A stretch of 64,000 bases of DNA, from contig JAGPNK010000004.1 of the NCBI GenBank assembly GCA_020746835.1, forward strand, positions 372,001 through 436,000, given 5' to 3'. Numbering within the stretch: position 1 is the stretch's first letter; every line of letters begins with the position of its first letter. Below, in pieces: positions 1-12,046 of the stretch. A program made the position numbers and the translations under genes. This stretch comes from Stachybotrys elegans (lineage: Eukaryota > Ascomycota > Sordariomycetes > Hypocreales > Stachybotryaceae). Below the pieces are notes generated by a model. The model was not told the origin of the DNA. It was given only the letters and a program-made list of their open reading frames with translations, and did no database searches.

Positions 1-38
1 GTATTTTCAGCTTCGCGCCCTCGGTGGACTCATCAGGA

Positions 39-1554
39 ATGGATTCATTCTTTTCTGACTTCCTCCAAGCAGAGATGCCTACAAATGGCAGAATTCGCAC
101 CGCAAAATTAGATAGCGGGATACCAGGCGAAATGTCAGCTGTACCTCCGGCAGAGTCACTTCAACCTGTCGACGGCCCTAGCAACGGGAAGCATGCGAGT
201 CTGTCCATCTCTACGGGTAGTCCCGAGCTGATAAGTGCGAATGACGAGAATCCGAGCGTAAGTACCTCTTCTCGGAGCTCAAGTTGTGAGGTCTCGACCT
301 CAGAAGCATCGCAGGGAACCTCAAGTGGTGGAGAAATCCTTGAATTGGTTCTCGGGAAGAAGAAAGCGGAGAGAATTGCCTCAAACATGACAACCTTGTT
401 CGAGACGCTCATTGAACATCACTGTGGTGTCCGAACAAGGAATGGGGGTACGGTGCCAAACAGAAAAGGGCCACAGGAAAACGTTTCGGCGCCATCACAA
501 TCAGCTTTACAACCTCGCGGCAGCCAAGACGGCGGAGACAGTCAACAAGGCGGCCCAGAAAAGAAGCCCAGAGATCGAGATGATGATGGTGATGATGATA
601 ACGACGATACCTCTCGTGGCAAGAAGAGATTAAAAGCCAATGCAGTCTATAAGCAAAAGCTTGCGTGTCCTTTCATGAAGAGACATCCCATGGAGTTTTC
701 GACTTGGCGAACATGCCCAGGCCCAGGTTTTGATGGGTTAAACAGGATGAAGTAGGTTCTTCAGGTTGTCTGTCGAGAAGTCCTTAGTCTAACAAACATA
801 GGGAGCACCTCAAGCGAAAACATCTAAAAGAACACGAATGTCAGCGATGTGGTAGCAGCTTCGAGAATGCACGTGCACTACAGAGCCACCTGCGAGAGAT
901 TGAGCCCTGCTCTGTAGACACAGCGACTCAGAAGATGGGTTTAATTACTCAAGTACAATGGGACGAGATTGGACGTACGCGCAAAAGCAGCGGCGTGTCG
1001 GAACAGGATATGTGGAGGCAGATCTATGGCATACTGTTTCCAGAAGTCGACCCGTGGGCAATTCCTAGTCCTTGTGGGTTCAGGGTACCATTCTACATTC
1101 ATGACACTCTGCTAATACTGCCTTAGACTTTGAGCACACAGAATTTCAGAGCGCTTTAGCTGAGGCCATCAACCCCACTGAGCTAGAGGCGTACGTCAAA
1201 GAACAGCTTCCTAAAAGAGTCCTGATCAAATTGCAGCAGCAGTTCCAGATGTTCTCTGATCAAGCTAAGCAAATGCTGGCCGATGTGATTCAAGAAGAAG
1301 CCGTGGAGACACTCAAGAGCTTCATGCTGCAGAAGGGGGCAAACCCAGAGTCGGCAGTCCCCCCTGAGACTGAGACAAGTCTAGAGCCGGGGAGCTGGGG
1401 ATTAGACATACTTGGTCAGATGAATTCGTTTGATGAGCTGGACCCATTGGATTTAGCAACGCAACTGCCATATTCTGGCGATTGGCTGCTTAGTGGGAAT
1501 AAGGAGGCGGCCGACTCGACCTATGGATCAAATGAAGCAGGCAGCATAGAATGA
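39..1554 (+). CDS. C2H2-type zinc-finger protein, 5' end uncertain
   Basis: Three exons join in frame: 39-751, 802-1073 and 1127-1554, with introns of 50 and 53 bp (470 residues from the ATG at 39). The centre carries a fungal double-finger region. It begins with a Cys-Pro-Phe block (CPFMKRHP), runs through a Trp/Cys-Pro-Gly stretch and an EHLKRKH helix, and ends with a finger-like CQRCGSSF segment followed by His and Cys. The N-terminal half is Ser/Thr-rich and acidic (an Asp run near residues 185-195), as in nuclear proteins; the C-terminus is Gln/Glu-rich and helical. The reading frame stays open to the left edge, and a splice-acceptor-like pyrimidine-AG sits at positions 3-10, so an upstream exon is possible. 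Such proteins are usually annotated only as C2H2 domain-containing; DNA or RNA binding is inferred. No evident link to the metabolite genes. Confidence 0.72.
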
Positions 1555-1649
1555 CTTGATGACAATAAGAAATATATTGACCGAGGTGAAGAAAGCAGTA
1601 TTGATATGGAGCGAATGACAATATTGTGTCAGGGAGATAGGTTCCATTG

Positions 1650-3314
1650 CTACGAGAATTGTTCTACTTTACCCCACCAAAATTGAGACTCGGCATCTGG
1701 CCAATTGTCTGGCTCTAGTGAAGCAGCTTTGCCGACATCACCACCAACGAGCTCCTTGTTGTCCCTTCCGAAAACCATGACCTTTTTCGACGAAGATTGA
1801 TGCCTGGTCCATTCAGGCCTTTCATGGTATTTGCCCTTGATTGCATTCGGGTCTCCCGTGCAGATAAAACTCGTGACATATGCGTGTATGAAGCCGGATA
1901 GCTCGTCTTGGCTGCTGGATACGGCACACTTCTTGGGATCCCGCGTCTCATACAGCATATTATCTCCATGTCTCGCGCCGCCAATAATGTCCGATTCCAA
2001 GGCCCAATGATAGAGAAAAACTGGCACATGGTCCCCGGCGAAATGGGCAGTTTGTCGGGCCGGGGCGATGTAGGCATAGTGCGCATAGGCCGCCTCGATG
2101 CGTCTGTACATGCTGCCGACATTGGCGCGATCTTCCTTGTAAATTGAATCGGGAAACTTAAAAGGGTCCGGGTACAACGTCTCAATCGTGTCCAGGCCTT
2201 CCTCACCCAGCCCGGGCAGGAGGGTCTTCCAAAACTCATGGAACTCCTCCGGCGTGTTCATGGCCTTGTTCACATATAGTGAGCCCTCGTTGGTGGTGAA
2301 GCCTGTCATTATCGGCACCTTGTGCCACTGGCCATTTTTCCACGAGTCAATCGGGCGACGGCGGATAATCTCGCCGTCAATGACAGGCTGAAATGCCCAT
2401 CTCAGGCTGGGGTTGTACTTTGCAAATACCGTGATCTGTGCTTTGGCTACGACGCTCAAAGGAAGCGAGCGTAGGTATTCAAGAGTTTCTGTACTGGACA
2501 AGTCCTGTGGGCATTTCACCTCCTGCAGATAGTCTTTGAATTGTGCTTCGTGCACAGGGTCGTCGGGTAGTCGAAGTGCTCGAGCTGTGGGTGCGCCAGA
2601 TTCGATGATAACGCGATGGAACAAGGGCGCCTTGCCATCTTCATAGTTTAGCAGGTGATATCCAATCTATTCAGTGTTAGTTGAATGCCGGACTTTCGCC
2701 TCTGATGAGCTTACTGAATGCGCCCCCGCTGATAGACCAAAGAGGGTGACGTTCTGCGGGTCTCCTCCGAAGAGTTGTATATTTTCCTGGACCCATTCCA
2801 TGAGGCATATTTGGTCTTTCAACCCCAGGTTGAGTGTGCCTTCATCCCGGCTCAATCCGCAAGGTAGGAAGCCCAAAGATCCAATTCGATAACCGAATGA
2901 CACGCCAATGAAGGGTTCTTCGGACCAGCCAACCATTGTCCCTGTATCATGCATTGCAGCATTTCCGCGGTTGAATGCGCCGCCATGTATGTAGATTGCA
3001 ACGGGTGCAAGTTCATCCCGTGTTTCCTGTCCTCCCTGTCGGAAGATGTTCACGGTGAGGCAGTCTTCGCTCTCTTCCAGCTCTGGACCAAGAACAAGAA
3101 ACTGCTGAGCAGGTGCGCGAGGCCCAAACCGAGATGCGTCGATGATGTTTGAAGATTTCCCGACTTTCGCAGGCGGCCTAAATCGAAGATCCCCAGTTGG
3201 AGGTAAAGCATATGGAATGCCTTTGAAGGACTCGATGTATCCTGGGTAGGCGCCAGTTTCCCGAATGCCAACAACCGTGCCCTGTGGCAGGGTGACTTGT
3301 GGTCTTGGTGACAT
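1650..3314 (-). CDS. Type-B carboxylesterase/lipase
   Basis: Two exons, 3314-2715 and 2666-1650 (48-bp intron, GTAAGC...TAG), give 538 residues, the usual size for fungal carboxylesterases of the acetylcholinesterase fold. Motifs seen: the oxyanion loop IYIHGGAF near residue 110, the nucleophile elbow FGLSAGAHS with Ser near 195, the conserved ESEDCLTVNI near 81-90, and a late HGDN that fits the catalytic His region. No signal peptide is obvious from this start. An in-frame ATG 63 bp upstream (3377) would add a short hydrophobic leader and cannot be excluded. It hydrolyses carboxylic esters; the substrate is unknown. It is divergent from the MFS transporter at 3950, and such pairs often sit at cluster edges, so it could trim an acyl group or be an unrelated neighbour. 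Confidence 0.88.
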
Positions 3315-3949
3315 TGTCAGAGAAAAGCTGCAGCCGAGATGCTCAAGAGAACTGCCGTGGATGAAGAATGACACCACCAGATGAGGGGTCGATGGGTAAG
3401 TAGGTAGGTAGGTAGCATCAGCACTGGAGATCTCGGTGTGAGCTGTTGTCGTCCGAGATAAACTAGCGCCAGTCCCTTAGTGGTTGAGCGATCATCGGCA
3501 AATTCGCCGCGTGCAAATTCCTGTTACGAGGCAGTAGGTGGATCTTTTTGATAAGCATGGGTTAATCGTATGGTTATATCTAGCTCTTGTATCAATTGTT
3601 ATCTGAATTGTCTGAACCAACCTTCCTTAAAGTCGCTGCTATCTGTCATATCGGACACGGAATCAACCATCCCCGCCTTCTATCGTCCTCAAACTGGGAT
3701 GGTGTGGAACCTTTTTATCAACTAACGGAATTGCCGTCGGCAAACTTATCGGGTGGCTGGCCGGCGATGATAAGGTCGTCCACCAGGAGCCCCTGAGGGC
3801 CATTATAATATATCTGCAAGGTTGTAAGTCGATCTTTCTGGCTCCATCTACCGAGATGTGCATCCATTGAGGGATATCTCAGGCCAACACCTCTTGCCAG
3901 ATTTTCTGTTTTGAATATCATTCTTTGGAGCAATCTGTCCGTTGCCACC
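3315..3949. promoter_or_regulatory. Divergent intergenic region, esterase/transporter
   Basis: This spacer separates the start of the esterase (minus) and of the transporter (plus). It holds a short tetranucleotide run of the GTAG type at about 3396-3415, and a strong Kozak-like context (GCCACCATGG) at the transporter ATG. A stretch near 3472-3530 faintly resembles tRNA boxes but does not fold as one. No further element is recognised. Confidence 0.5.
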
Positions 3950-5597
3950 ATGGACGCAAGGTCAGCTGACGACAAGGAGATGAAGGTGGAGGAGGCCACG
4001 GATGTCTCCGTCGGAGAAATGCTCGACCTCGACGAAGGAGAGCAGTTTCTCCGGACTCACAATGTCTCTTCCAGCGACCTCCAAGAGCTTATTCAAGATG
4101 AGGCTGCGGTGAAGAAGCTAGTTCGAAAAGTCGATTTGAAGATCCTCCCCTTGCTGGCCGGAACATTCATGATGCAGTACATCGACAAACAAGCACTGTC
4201 GTACGCTGCTGTCTTCGACTTGTTCACTGACACCGGCATATCGCAATACCAATACAGCTGGTTTGCCAGTTTATTTTACTTTGCATACCTGGTTGCCGAG
4301 TACCCGTGGAGCACTCTTGCCCAGCGCACACGAATGGCAAAGGTTGTGGCCGGCTGCGTCATTGCCTGGGGTGGCATCCTCATGGTAACAGCAGCCTGTG
4401 AAAACTTCTCCGGCCTTGCTGCTTGTCGCTTCTTCCTTGGATTCTTCGAGGCGCCAATTACACCCTGTTTCATGATGATCGTGGGGATGTGGGTAAGTTT
4501 ACGGTTGCACAAATCTTAGCAGAGTAAGATACTGACATCTTCAAGTACACGCGAGACGAGCAGCCATTCCGAGCCGGCGTCTTCTACAGCTGCAATGGCG
4601 TGGGATCCATGCTAGGCGGCATATTGACGTACGCAATCGGACAGATTGACTCGTTTCCGGTCTGGAAAGCTATTTTCCTCCTTTGCGGCGGCATCACTGT
4701 GCTATGGGGAGCCGTACTGCTCGTCTTTCTCCCAGATAACATCATCCAAGCCAAGAACTTCAGCGTGCAAGAGAAGGCGACTCTTATTGGTCGAGCAAAG
4801 CTTGGTCGTACGGGCATTTTGAGTCATCAAATCAAGCCTTACCAGATCAAGGAAGCTCTTCTAGATCCTCAGATCTGGTTGCTTACGTTGTTCATGCTGC
4901 TCAACGAGACGATCAATGGCGGCATAGCCAACTTCGGCAAACTCATCATCAAGGGGCTCGTCAAGGACCCTCTCCTGACCACCGCACTTGGTATCCCCCA
5001 GGGGGCGTTCCAAGTAGTCTTTATCCTCTCGGGCACCTTTTTTGCCTCTTATTTCCGCAACGCGCGAACGTATGTCATGATGGCCTACCTGCTTCCCACG
5101 ATTGTTGGAGTTAGCATATTGTGGAAACTCGACCGCGAACAATACCGCGTGGGTGTCCTCATTGGATACTATCTCTGTGGTGCCTTCGTTTCTGCTCTCG
5201 TCGTGGCACTGCAGATGCCTGGAGCCAACCTGGGCGGCTATACAAAGCGAATGACAGGAACTGCTATGGTTTTTGCGGCCTACTGTGTAGGCAACATTAT
5301 TGGCCCGCACGCCTTTCTTCAAGAAGAGGCACCCATTTACCAGACTGGTGTCATGGTTGTTTTGATTTGCTCAGTCTCACAAATGGTTGTGGCTTTCTGT
5401 TTGCGCATGTTACTCATTCGACGAAACAAGAAACGGGATGAGCAAGCCGCACTTGATCCATCGTCAAACACTGCTATTGCAGCTGAAGTTTCGACCGACC
5501 AGACTGACTTTGAGGTATGTACAAGACGTAATACACTATGCAAAATTTCGAAACTAATCATTGTCCTTAGAACCCGCACTTCCGATATGTTCTTTGA
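3950..5597 (+). CDS. MFS transporter, allantoate permease (Dal5) type
   Basis: Three exons, 3950-4492, 4546-5514 and 5571-5597, give 512 residues. The last exon encodes only NPHFRYVL; this tail is the hallmark ending of fungal Dal5/anion:cation symporter-type MFS proteins and confirms the final 56-bp intron. The first 60 or so residues are acidic and cytoplasmic. Then comes a transmembrane bundle beginning with LPLLAGTFMMQYIDKQALSY and containing the conserved CRFFLGFFEAPITPCF segment; about 12 hydrophobic segments are visible. The start was chosen for its GCCACCATGG context; an upstream in-frame ATG at 3911 is weaker. Family members move small carboxylates, vitamins or ureides across the plasma membrane. 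A role in export of a cluster product, or import of a precursor, is inference from position only. Confidence 0.9.
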
Positions 5598-6112
5598 ACG
5601 ACTCAATAAGCTGTCGTGTGGCTAGCTTGTACATCCAACATCTTCGCCGAGTCAGAGAAAGCATGGGAGTTCTGTTGGAAATTGAAGATCGATAGCGCGC
5701 TGTTATGATAAGATGAACATATTTAGAATTGATGCTGAGTTTTCTGCTTGGCTCTTGATGGTATATTAGATCATGGTGAACGTAGGACTGAGGATCTAAT
5801 ATGCGTGCTCTAGCAAAGCTAGAACTCTGGCTGAGGAGGCTTTCTTTCCCCAGGGGTAGTTTGACAGGTGACAGCGGTAAATAGCCTGTTTCTGAACATA
5901 GAAAGCACCAAATGGTTGGTAAATGTGATCGTTACTTTGGCCAGCTGTTAGGATATGCCTTCAAAGGGTTTGAAGCAGGAACAGCTGTTTGTGCCATAAT
6001 AAACGGCCGCAAACGATGATAACTTGGATCTTCGAACTAAGCATACATATTTTTCCGCCTACCCACCCCTCCCTTCCACACATATCAGCCGCCTTCCCTC
6101 ACCATTCAGCCT
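5598..6112. other. Convergent intergenic spacer
   Basis: Between the 3' ends of the transporter and the aminotransferase. No open frame with coding character and no repeat was recognised; it probably holds both 3' UTRs and polyadenylation signals. Confidence 0.5.
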
Positions 6113-7627
6113 TCACTGAGCAGATCCATCTCTGCCTAATACAAGGAGCGATTCATACTTCTTCAAGAAGTATTCCACGCATTCGACGAATGAATCAAGT
6201 TCTGACCTCTTTGTACCCACAATGATACTGATCATTCCGCGCTCGGTGATCCAGAATCCATTCTCCAAGCACCAGAACCAGAACAACCTACCCAGACCTG
6301 GAATTGAGTGTGTATCGAGATCAGCTTCTCGCACGGGAGCTTTGCCATTCGCCAAGAAATGGATTGTCAGCACGGCACCAATTCCGGTTATGACCATGCT
6401 TGTGCCTTGGGCAATAGCCTCAAGACGCCCTCGGAAGTAGTCTCCAAGAGCGTTGTGCCCCTCCGCTACGCTCGGGGTGTATATTTGAGTCAAGCCCACG
6501 AAACCGCAGGTCATGGTGAGAGAGTTGTTGTTGAATGTCCCCGAATGAGGCAGACTACCCTTGATGCGAGGATCATGTGCTGCTAGGAGGTGCTTTTTCC
6601 CGCCAAAAACGCCAATAGCCATGCCACCGCCAAGATATTTGCCCATTGTCGTCAAATCTGGGTCCAAGGAATACTTGCCTTGCAGTCCACTTGGCGAGAG
6701 GCGAGATGTCATTACTTCGTCGAGAATGAATAGGGCGTTATTCTGGGTGTTGTCAGTATACGATCGGCAGCAGAGCATCGAGACGACGTACCTTCTTGGC
6801 TGTCCACTGCACAGTTTCCAAGAACTCCCTCGTGGCAGGAATGCATCCGCCAGCCCCTTGCATCGCCTCCACAATAACCGCAGCCACGTTGTCAGTCTCG
6901 CCCATCAACTTAGTCAGACCTTCTGAGTCGTTGTAGTCGGCGATTATCCAGTCGTCTGGGTCAACGTTGTTTTTGCCAACCCCATGAACAAAGGATAAAA
7001 CTCCGCCGTGGTAGGCTCCCTTGAAAGTCACAATCTTTCTTTTGCCTGTAATATGCTTCGCGAGGCCTAGGGCATAGATATTCGCTTCGGTCCCCGAGTT
7101 GCAAAACCTCAACTGCTCCACGCTGGGGAAGCGCTGGCAAATAGCTTCAGCGAATCTGGCTTCTTGCATAGTTGTCGCGCCGAGGTTGACTCCAACGTCC
7201 TGGTACGTCGAAATGACGGCCTTTTGGAGAATCGGATTGTTGTGACCGTACAAACCCGCCGTGAGCTCTCCAACAAGATCCAGATATCTTAAGGGTTAGA
7301 AGGATGTCTGGCACTCCAGTGTAATCTGACTTACTCGTTTCCGTCATCATCCCAGAGACGATTGTGAACACCTCGCTTCATGACAACGGGGAATGGGTCA
7401 TTAAATAGTACTGAGCGCGTGTTTCCACCTGGCAAATGCTTGACGGCATTTTCGTGATGCGCCTTTGATGCCGGATAACGAGAAGTGTAAGAGGAGGTAG
7501 CCTGCTTCAGTGCAGCATCGAGTGATTGACTTCCGATGCCTGGGCTGAATTCCACAAGAGATTCGCGTGGCAGCGGACTGTCAACAATCTCTACTGCACA
7601 AGTCACCGCCATACCGATGCTGACCAA
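6113..7627 (-). CDS. Class III PLP-dependent aminotransferase (GSAM-like)
   Basis: Exons 7627-7335, 7287-6792 and 6742-6113 (introns of 47 and 49 bp) give 472 residues. Fold-type I landmarks are in order: HLPGGNTRSV near the start, CNSGTEANIYAL for the cofactor phosphate, YHGG, then ILDEV (the Asp that binds the PLP nitrogen) and TTMGKYLGGG, whose Lys should form the Schiff base. The order matches glutamate-1-semialdehyde 2,1-aminomutase-like enzymes. Fungi have no C5 haem pathway, so a substrate-divergent transaminase or aminomutase is more likely. No targeting signal is clear. It is divergent from the damaged regulator at 8044 and lies about 5.7 kb from the PKS-NRPS 3' end. It could supply an unusual amino acid or amine to that enzyme, but nothing in the sequence proves a link. 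Confidence 0.88.
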
Positions 7628-8043
7628 AGGTTGACCGAAAGTTGAGGGGTGAGAGAGGATGGATTAGGGTAGGAGGGTAAGTTGAGATATCGGAGGTTTT
7701 ACTTGACTCTGCTTTTGATGGTACAGTACGTGACTCCAAGAAGGGTTCCCTGAAAGTAACGACTGTATCAAGCCAATAGATCAGAGCAAGTTGAGATTTA
7801 AGCCAAGACTCCTCTCCACCGCAATGTCCACCAGCACTAGGTCGGTCCACAATTGACGGCAAATCCGTCACCTCGGCAGACCATTATCAACGGCCGGGCC
7901 GTCGTTATCTCATTAGTCAAGATAGGACGCCTTATCTTTTGCCCTGGAATGACGGCACTTCCATTCGGATATCATCAGATTTGCGGGACCTGCATAACGA
8001 ACCACCACTCGACCGAAGACGAAGACACTACTGCCCGATCAAA
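7628..8043. promoter_or_regulatory. Divergent spacer, aminotransferase/regulator
   Basis: About 0.4 kb between two divergent starts. No repeat or defined motif was recognised; it should hold both core promoters. Confidence 0.4.
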
Positions 8044-10277
8044 ATGGCGGAAGACTCAGCATCTCCGATGCCGGGAGCAAGAATGCGAAGGGCGGGGAGA
8101 AGCAGAACCGCACTAGCATGCATTTTCTGCCGGTATTCCCGACCAACGGTCATGCTATTTCAACGGCTAACAATGATGAATAAGACAGCGGAAAGCCCGA
8201 TGCTCTGGTGATTGGCCATCCTGTGCGGCTTGCGCCCGACGCGGAAGAAGCTGCATATACGCTGGAGAATCGCCAGCCACCGCTTCGCAAAGAGTATCCT
8301 GCGAGCTGCCCCGTAATCAACAACCAGAGCAGGAGAACCGGCAGCAGTTATGCCTTGATAAGTTAGTAGTGATGAGGTCGGCGTTGCTCGGGGCCTAATC
8401 CTGCGTATCAGATTTCCTCCTGCACCCCTGCGCAAGGCCGCAATATCATACTTTCGAAAACACTATGCAACCACGTTCCTTTGCTTTCTTCCGCCGCAGC
8501 AGCTCATTGAAGATGAAGCTGGAGATCGACTACCTCCGCAGCTGATGCTGTCTATTCTTGCTCTTGTCTCTCGGTCGGTTTCATTCGCTGTCCCCTCATG
8601 CGTCACCTACTGATCCGACGAAAGATCCATACCAGAATTTCGAGTATTGGAGGCTCCCTCACCTACCGCCTTGAGCGACCATTATGCCGAACTGGCGAGG
8701 CAAGCGCTCAGCCACTCATACGACGAGCCTTCATTGATCACGGTGCAATGCTGCCTCGTTCTTTGCATATACGAGATTGGCGAGGGCTCCGAGTTCCGGG
8801 GATGGTTACGCCTGGGCCATGCAGCACGGCAAGCCCAGTTACTCCACCTCCATAAACAAGACTCCAACTTGGGTCTCATGGACTGGGGCACTCCGGCTCC
8901 ATGCAGCTCGATAACGTCCGCTGAATGCCAGCGACGCACTTTCTGGTCTCTGTTCTGTCTTGAGAGGCTGCTCGCCAACGGGCGCAACAGGGTGGCGACA
9001 TTCGCTCCAGAGGACATCACCACTCAGCTGCCTCAGTCTGATGAGAACTTTATATATTGTCGCCATGTGCGCACGACGAAACTCACTACCCCGCCATCTA
9101 GCTCGGATAGCATGCTGGGATATACTGTACGTGTTGTCGAGATCCTTACCAAGGTAATGACATGGCATGGACGCGGTGGCCGCCATGTGGATGCGAGATG
9201 CCCATGGCTCCCTGACATGCCTTTTACCCAGCTCAATAGGCTCTTGGACGAATGGAGGGCTTCTATTCCAGATCACTTTCAATACAGTGCCCCCAACACG
9301 CTAGCCGTCATTGCCATGGGACAGGGTAATCTCTGGTCGCTCATGTGGCTCGTGTATTTCCAGGCCAGGGCTTACCTGCATCGGGAATATGTACCCTTTA
9401 CACCCAAACGGAACTACGATCCCGTCCAAGGTTTGTGTTCAAACTGATCCTCTTGGTATATATGAATAACCGGTCCAGGTCCTTGCGATGGTCCGCAGTT
9501 GTTACCGGAAGTTGTTACCGGAGAACGCAAGTCCCCCTCCAGGTTTTTGGCGGTCGTCAGTTGCCACCATGATAGAAAGCGCCAACGCTATTTCTGATCT
9601 CTCTGCCCTGATGAGGAACAGAAATTTGGCTGCATCCGCTTACCCTATCCCCGGCCTCGGTCTGGTCACGGCAGCGACAATCCACGCCGCATACTCTATC
9701 TTTTCGTGGGACAGCGTTGAGGACATAATTACCCGTGATGCCAGTCTTTGCTACTTGAAGCAAGATATGGAATCAATTAATCATCTCGGTCAATCCTGGA
9801 GCCTGGCCATACATTGGGTTCGTATGAACTAACGTGAGAAGATCCACGGGCTAATGGGTATAGATACGTCAAGTCTCGCTCTTCTACCGACTTAGTAGTC
9901 TGACGAAATTGTCGTGGATTAACAGCGCAGATCCCGATGTGCCAGCAATGACTCTAAGGGATATCAAGGACGGAGTGATGAACTATGTTCGGGAAATCAG
10001 TTCTCGTGATCGCCAGGCGAGAGATGTCAGTTTGAACGCCACGTTCAATTTCCAGAGCTGGCTATCTGTTTTAGAGGCGCCAGCCGATGGAGGCGGGGGT
10101 CCTCAACGGAGTGAACCTACTCAAATTGACCAGTATCCTACAGTTGGGCTCGGTGATTATGCATCGCTGGAAGAGGTTGACTGGCTCGCCATGTCTTCCG
10201 ACCCGGATGGTTGGGGGCTGCTGTTGATTCATAACAAAAGCATAGACTGGATATTGGATAATTTGGGCGAGTGTTGA
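8044..10277 (+). pseudogene. Zn2Cys6 transcription factor, apparently disrupted
   Basis: The first exon (8044-8132) ends in CIFCR; after a 52-bp intron the second exon restores a perfect Zn2Cys6 cluster (spacing C-x2-C-x6-C, then C-x2-C-x6-C within GDWPSCAACARRGRSC). A 50-bp intron (8362-8411) leads to the fungal-specific TF domain (LPPQLMLSILAL, DHYAELARQALS, CQRRTFWSLFCLERLL) and a last exon at 9864-10277. Two lesions interrupt the frame. A TGA stands in frame at 8611-8613. A 13-bp tandem duplication at 9497-9522 shifts the frame by one; removing one copy makes the frame continuous after the 48-bp intron at 9431-9478. Each lesion could instead be spliced out, by a 51-bp intron at 8574-8624 with a poor GTCGGT donor and a 112-bp intron at 9431-9542, so a functional gene is not excluded. 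It would have been a nuclear regulator of nearby genes. Confidence 0.66.
9497..9522. repeat. 13-bp perfect tandem duplication
   Basis: The unit AGTTGTTACCGGA occurs at 9497-9509 and again at 9510-9522 with no spacer. Thirteen is not a multiple of three, and the coding frames of the regulator on the two sides differ by exactly this offset. Confidence 0.9.
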
Positions 10278-10550
10278 TGGGGATTGCGTTATACACGAAG
10301 AGACATGTAAGGTCAAGGCTAAGCAAGTGGTAATATATACATCGAAGAGCTATTTAATTGATGCTCTCATTGGAGGCCTTTTACGGCCAGTGATTTCGAT
10401 CCCATGGCGCACAAGATGATGAACTCCCGCATAAATCTGTATCCCGAATAATGTGACCCTAAATCCCGACATAGAAACATTTGCTCACTTGCCGAGAGAA
10501 CCAACTCATGATGCTCTGCCCGGCGTATCCCAGGAGGTTCCAAAGGGCGT

Positions 10551-12046
10551 TTACTTCATCATCGATAATGACGTAAAGAAGCCAATAGCCACGCAGCAGT
10601 AGATGGCGGTGACAAAGCCCGCACCCACTCTATCCGCAGTGGTGATGGGGGGTGGTTGGTATGGAGACTCGTCTCGCCTACCGCCCGAGGGGTCGTCAAT
10701 CGAGGTACCTCCATTTTCCAGCGAAGCGGGAGGGTCAACGTTGCCGATGAGGGTGGTGATGATGGCAGCAAGCACATTCATCTGCTGGGCAACGCCATAC
10801 CCACCGCGGGTGTCGGACGAGTTTGTCCATGAAAAGCCGCAGGCGGTTCCTGGGATTCCCCGGTCCGCCGTGCCAATGCAGGTGGCCGCGGCGGCTTCCG
10901 CTTGCCTGATCAGCACGGGGTGGATTCTATCGTAGGTACCCGGGACAAGTTGTGTTGTCCAGGCCATCCAGCGGAGCAGATAGCCCTTGAAGCTCAGCTG
11001 ATCGCGGTTGCAGAGGGGCTCGCAGATGGGCTCGAAGGCGATGCCGTCTCGGAAGAACTCCTCTTCGATGTTGTCGAGAATACCCTCCACCCGCTCTCTC
11101 CAAATGCTCTCCCCGGTACTGTTGTACATGACAGCGGCGCCATGAAGGAAAATGCCCGCATTATAGCTCCACTGGTTCCTGTCCATGCCAGGGCATGTCA
11201 TTGTGTCGAAGTCGATGTGTGTTCCATCACGGATCTCATAGTTTTCGTTGATGAGATCCCTACCCTCGACCCAATCCCACACTCGCTCGGCCCATTCCAG
11301 GTACGTATCGTTGGCGGTATAGCGTCCGAGGCGGGCGGCGACGTTGAAGAAGCAGCCGTTGGAGATGGTGTTCTTGTAGTCCCAACCCTCGCCTGTAGAG
11401 TAGACCTGCCATCGCAGGCCACCATCGCATAGATCGCCCTCGTCCTCCCATCGCATCACGTATTCGTTGAAGACGGCCTGGACGGCGGGGACATACTGGG
11501 TATGGTCCTCGGGAGGGTCGGGAAACAGAGTCTCGGCAGCCAGCATGGCTGACATTGCCCAGAAGCCCTGGTCGTCGTTGCCCATTTGCGACGTGACGTT
11601 TTGGTGATTATAGTCGTTAGTCTCTCCCATCTGGTGCATCAAGGCCTGGCGGACAGGGTCGTCGTATGATCGATCGCCTGTTAGCTGCCGGTAGTCAACC
11701 ATGGTGCCGAACATGGCACCGGCCAGCCACCCTGCGGTGCAGTTAGTCACAGGATGCTCTGGTGCGAGACGGACGCGAGGCAGACATGGACATACAATAA
11801 TATGGATCCGGCAGAAAGCCCGGGGTATCGCCGGTTCTGTTGCCCGTGTAGTAGCTCATCATGTCGAAGGCGACGGTGGCGGCAGCGTCCTTGACGGAAT
11901 CTTGAAAGACGTCAGCAAATTAATTCTCCGAGAGCAAAATAGCTCAAGATGGTCAAACCTTCATCCTCGACATCGAGAGGAATAGCGCTGGCCATGTTAT
12001 TTAACAGGCCTAGGGCCACCAACGTGGCACTTGATGGCCACTTCAT
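10551..12046 (-). CDS. GH76 alpha-1,6-mannanase-like, GPI-type (Dcw1/Dfg5 family)
   Basis: Exons 12046-11959, 11900-11796 and 11731-10551 (introns of 59 or so and 64 bp) give 457 residues. Residues 1-21 form a signal peptide ([15 protein letters not shown]...ASA). The family core follows: DPYYWW, AGAMFG, and the acidic pair in GNDDQGFW near residues 117-118, which is catalytic in GH76. Then come [13 protein letters not shown] and [12 protein letters not shown]. Several NxS/T sequons are present. The C-terminus is a Ser/Thr/Pro-rich stretch followed by a hydrophobic tail without charged end, consistent with a GPI anchor. In yeasts these proteins cross-link GPI-mannoproteins to the wall. It is a housekeeping wall enzyme that probably marks the flank rather than the metabolite pathway. 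Confidence 0.9.

Noticed and set aside
3472..3530. tRNA-like A-box and B-box words (TTAGTGGTTGAGCG, GCAAATTCC) with a small hairpin between
   Set aside because: No acceptor or T stem could be paired and the spacing is wrong; at best a degraded fragment.
10902..11432. 176-codon frame antisense to GH76
   Set aside because: Mirrors the codon pattern of the GH76 gene on the other strand; no independent evidence.
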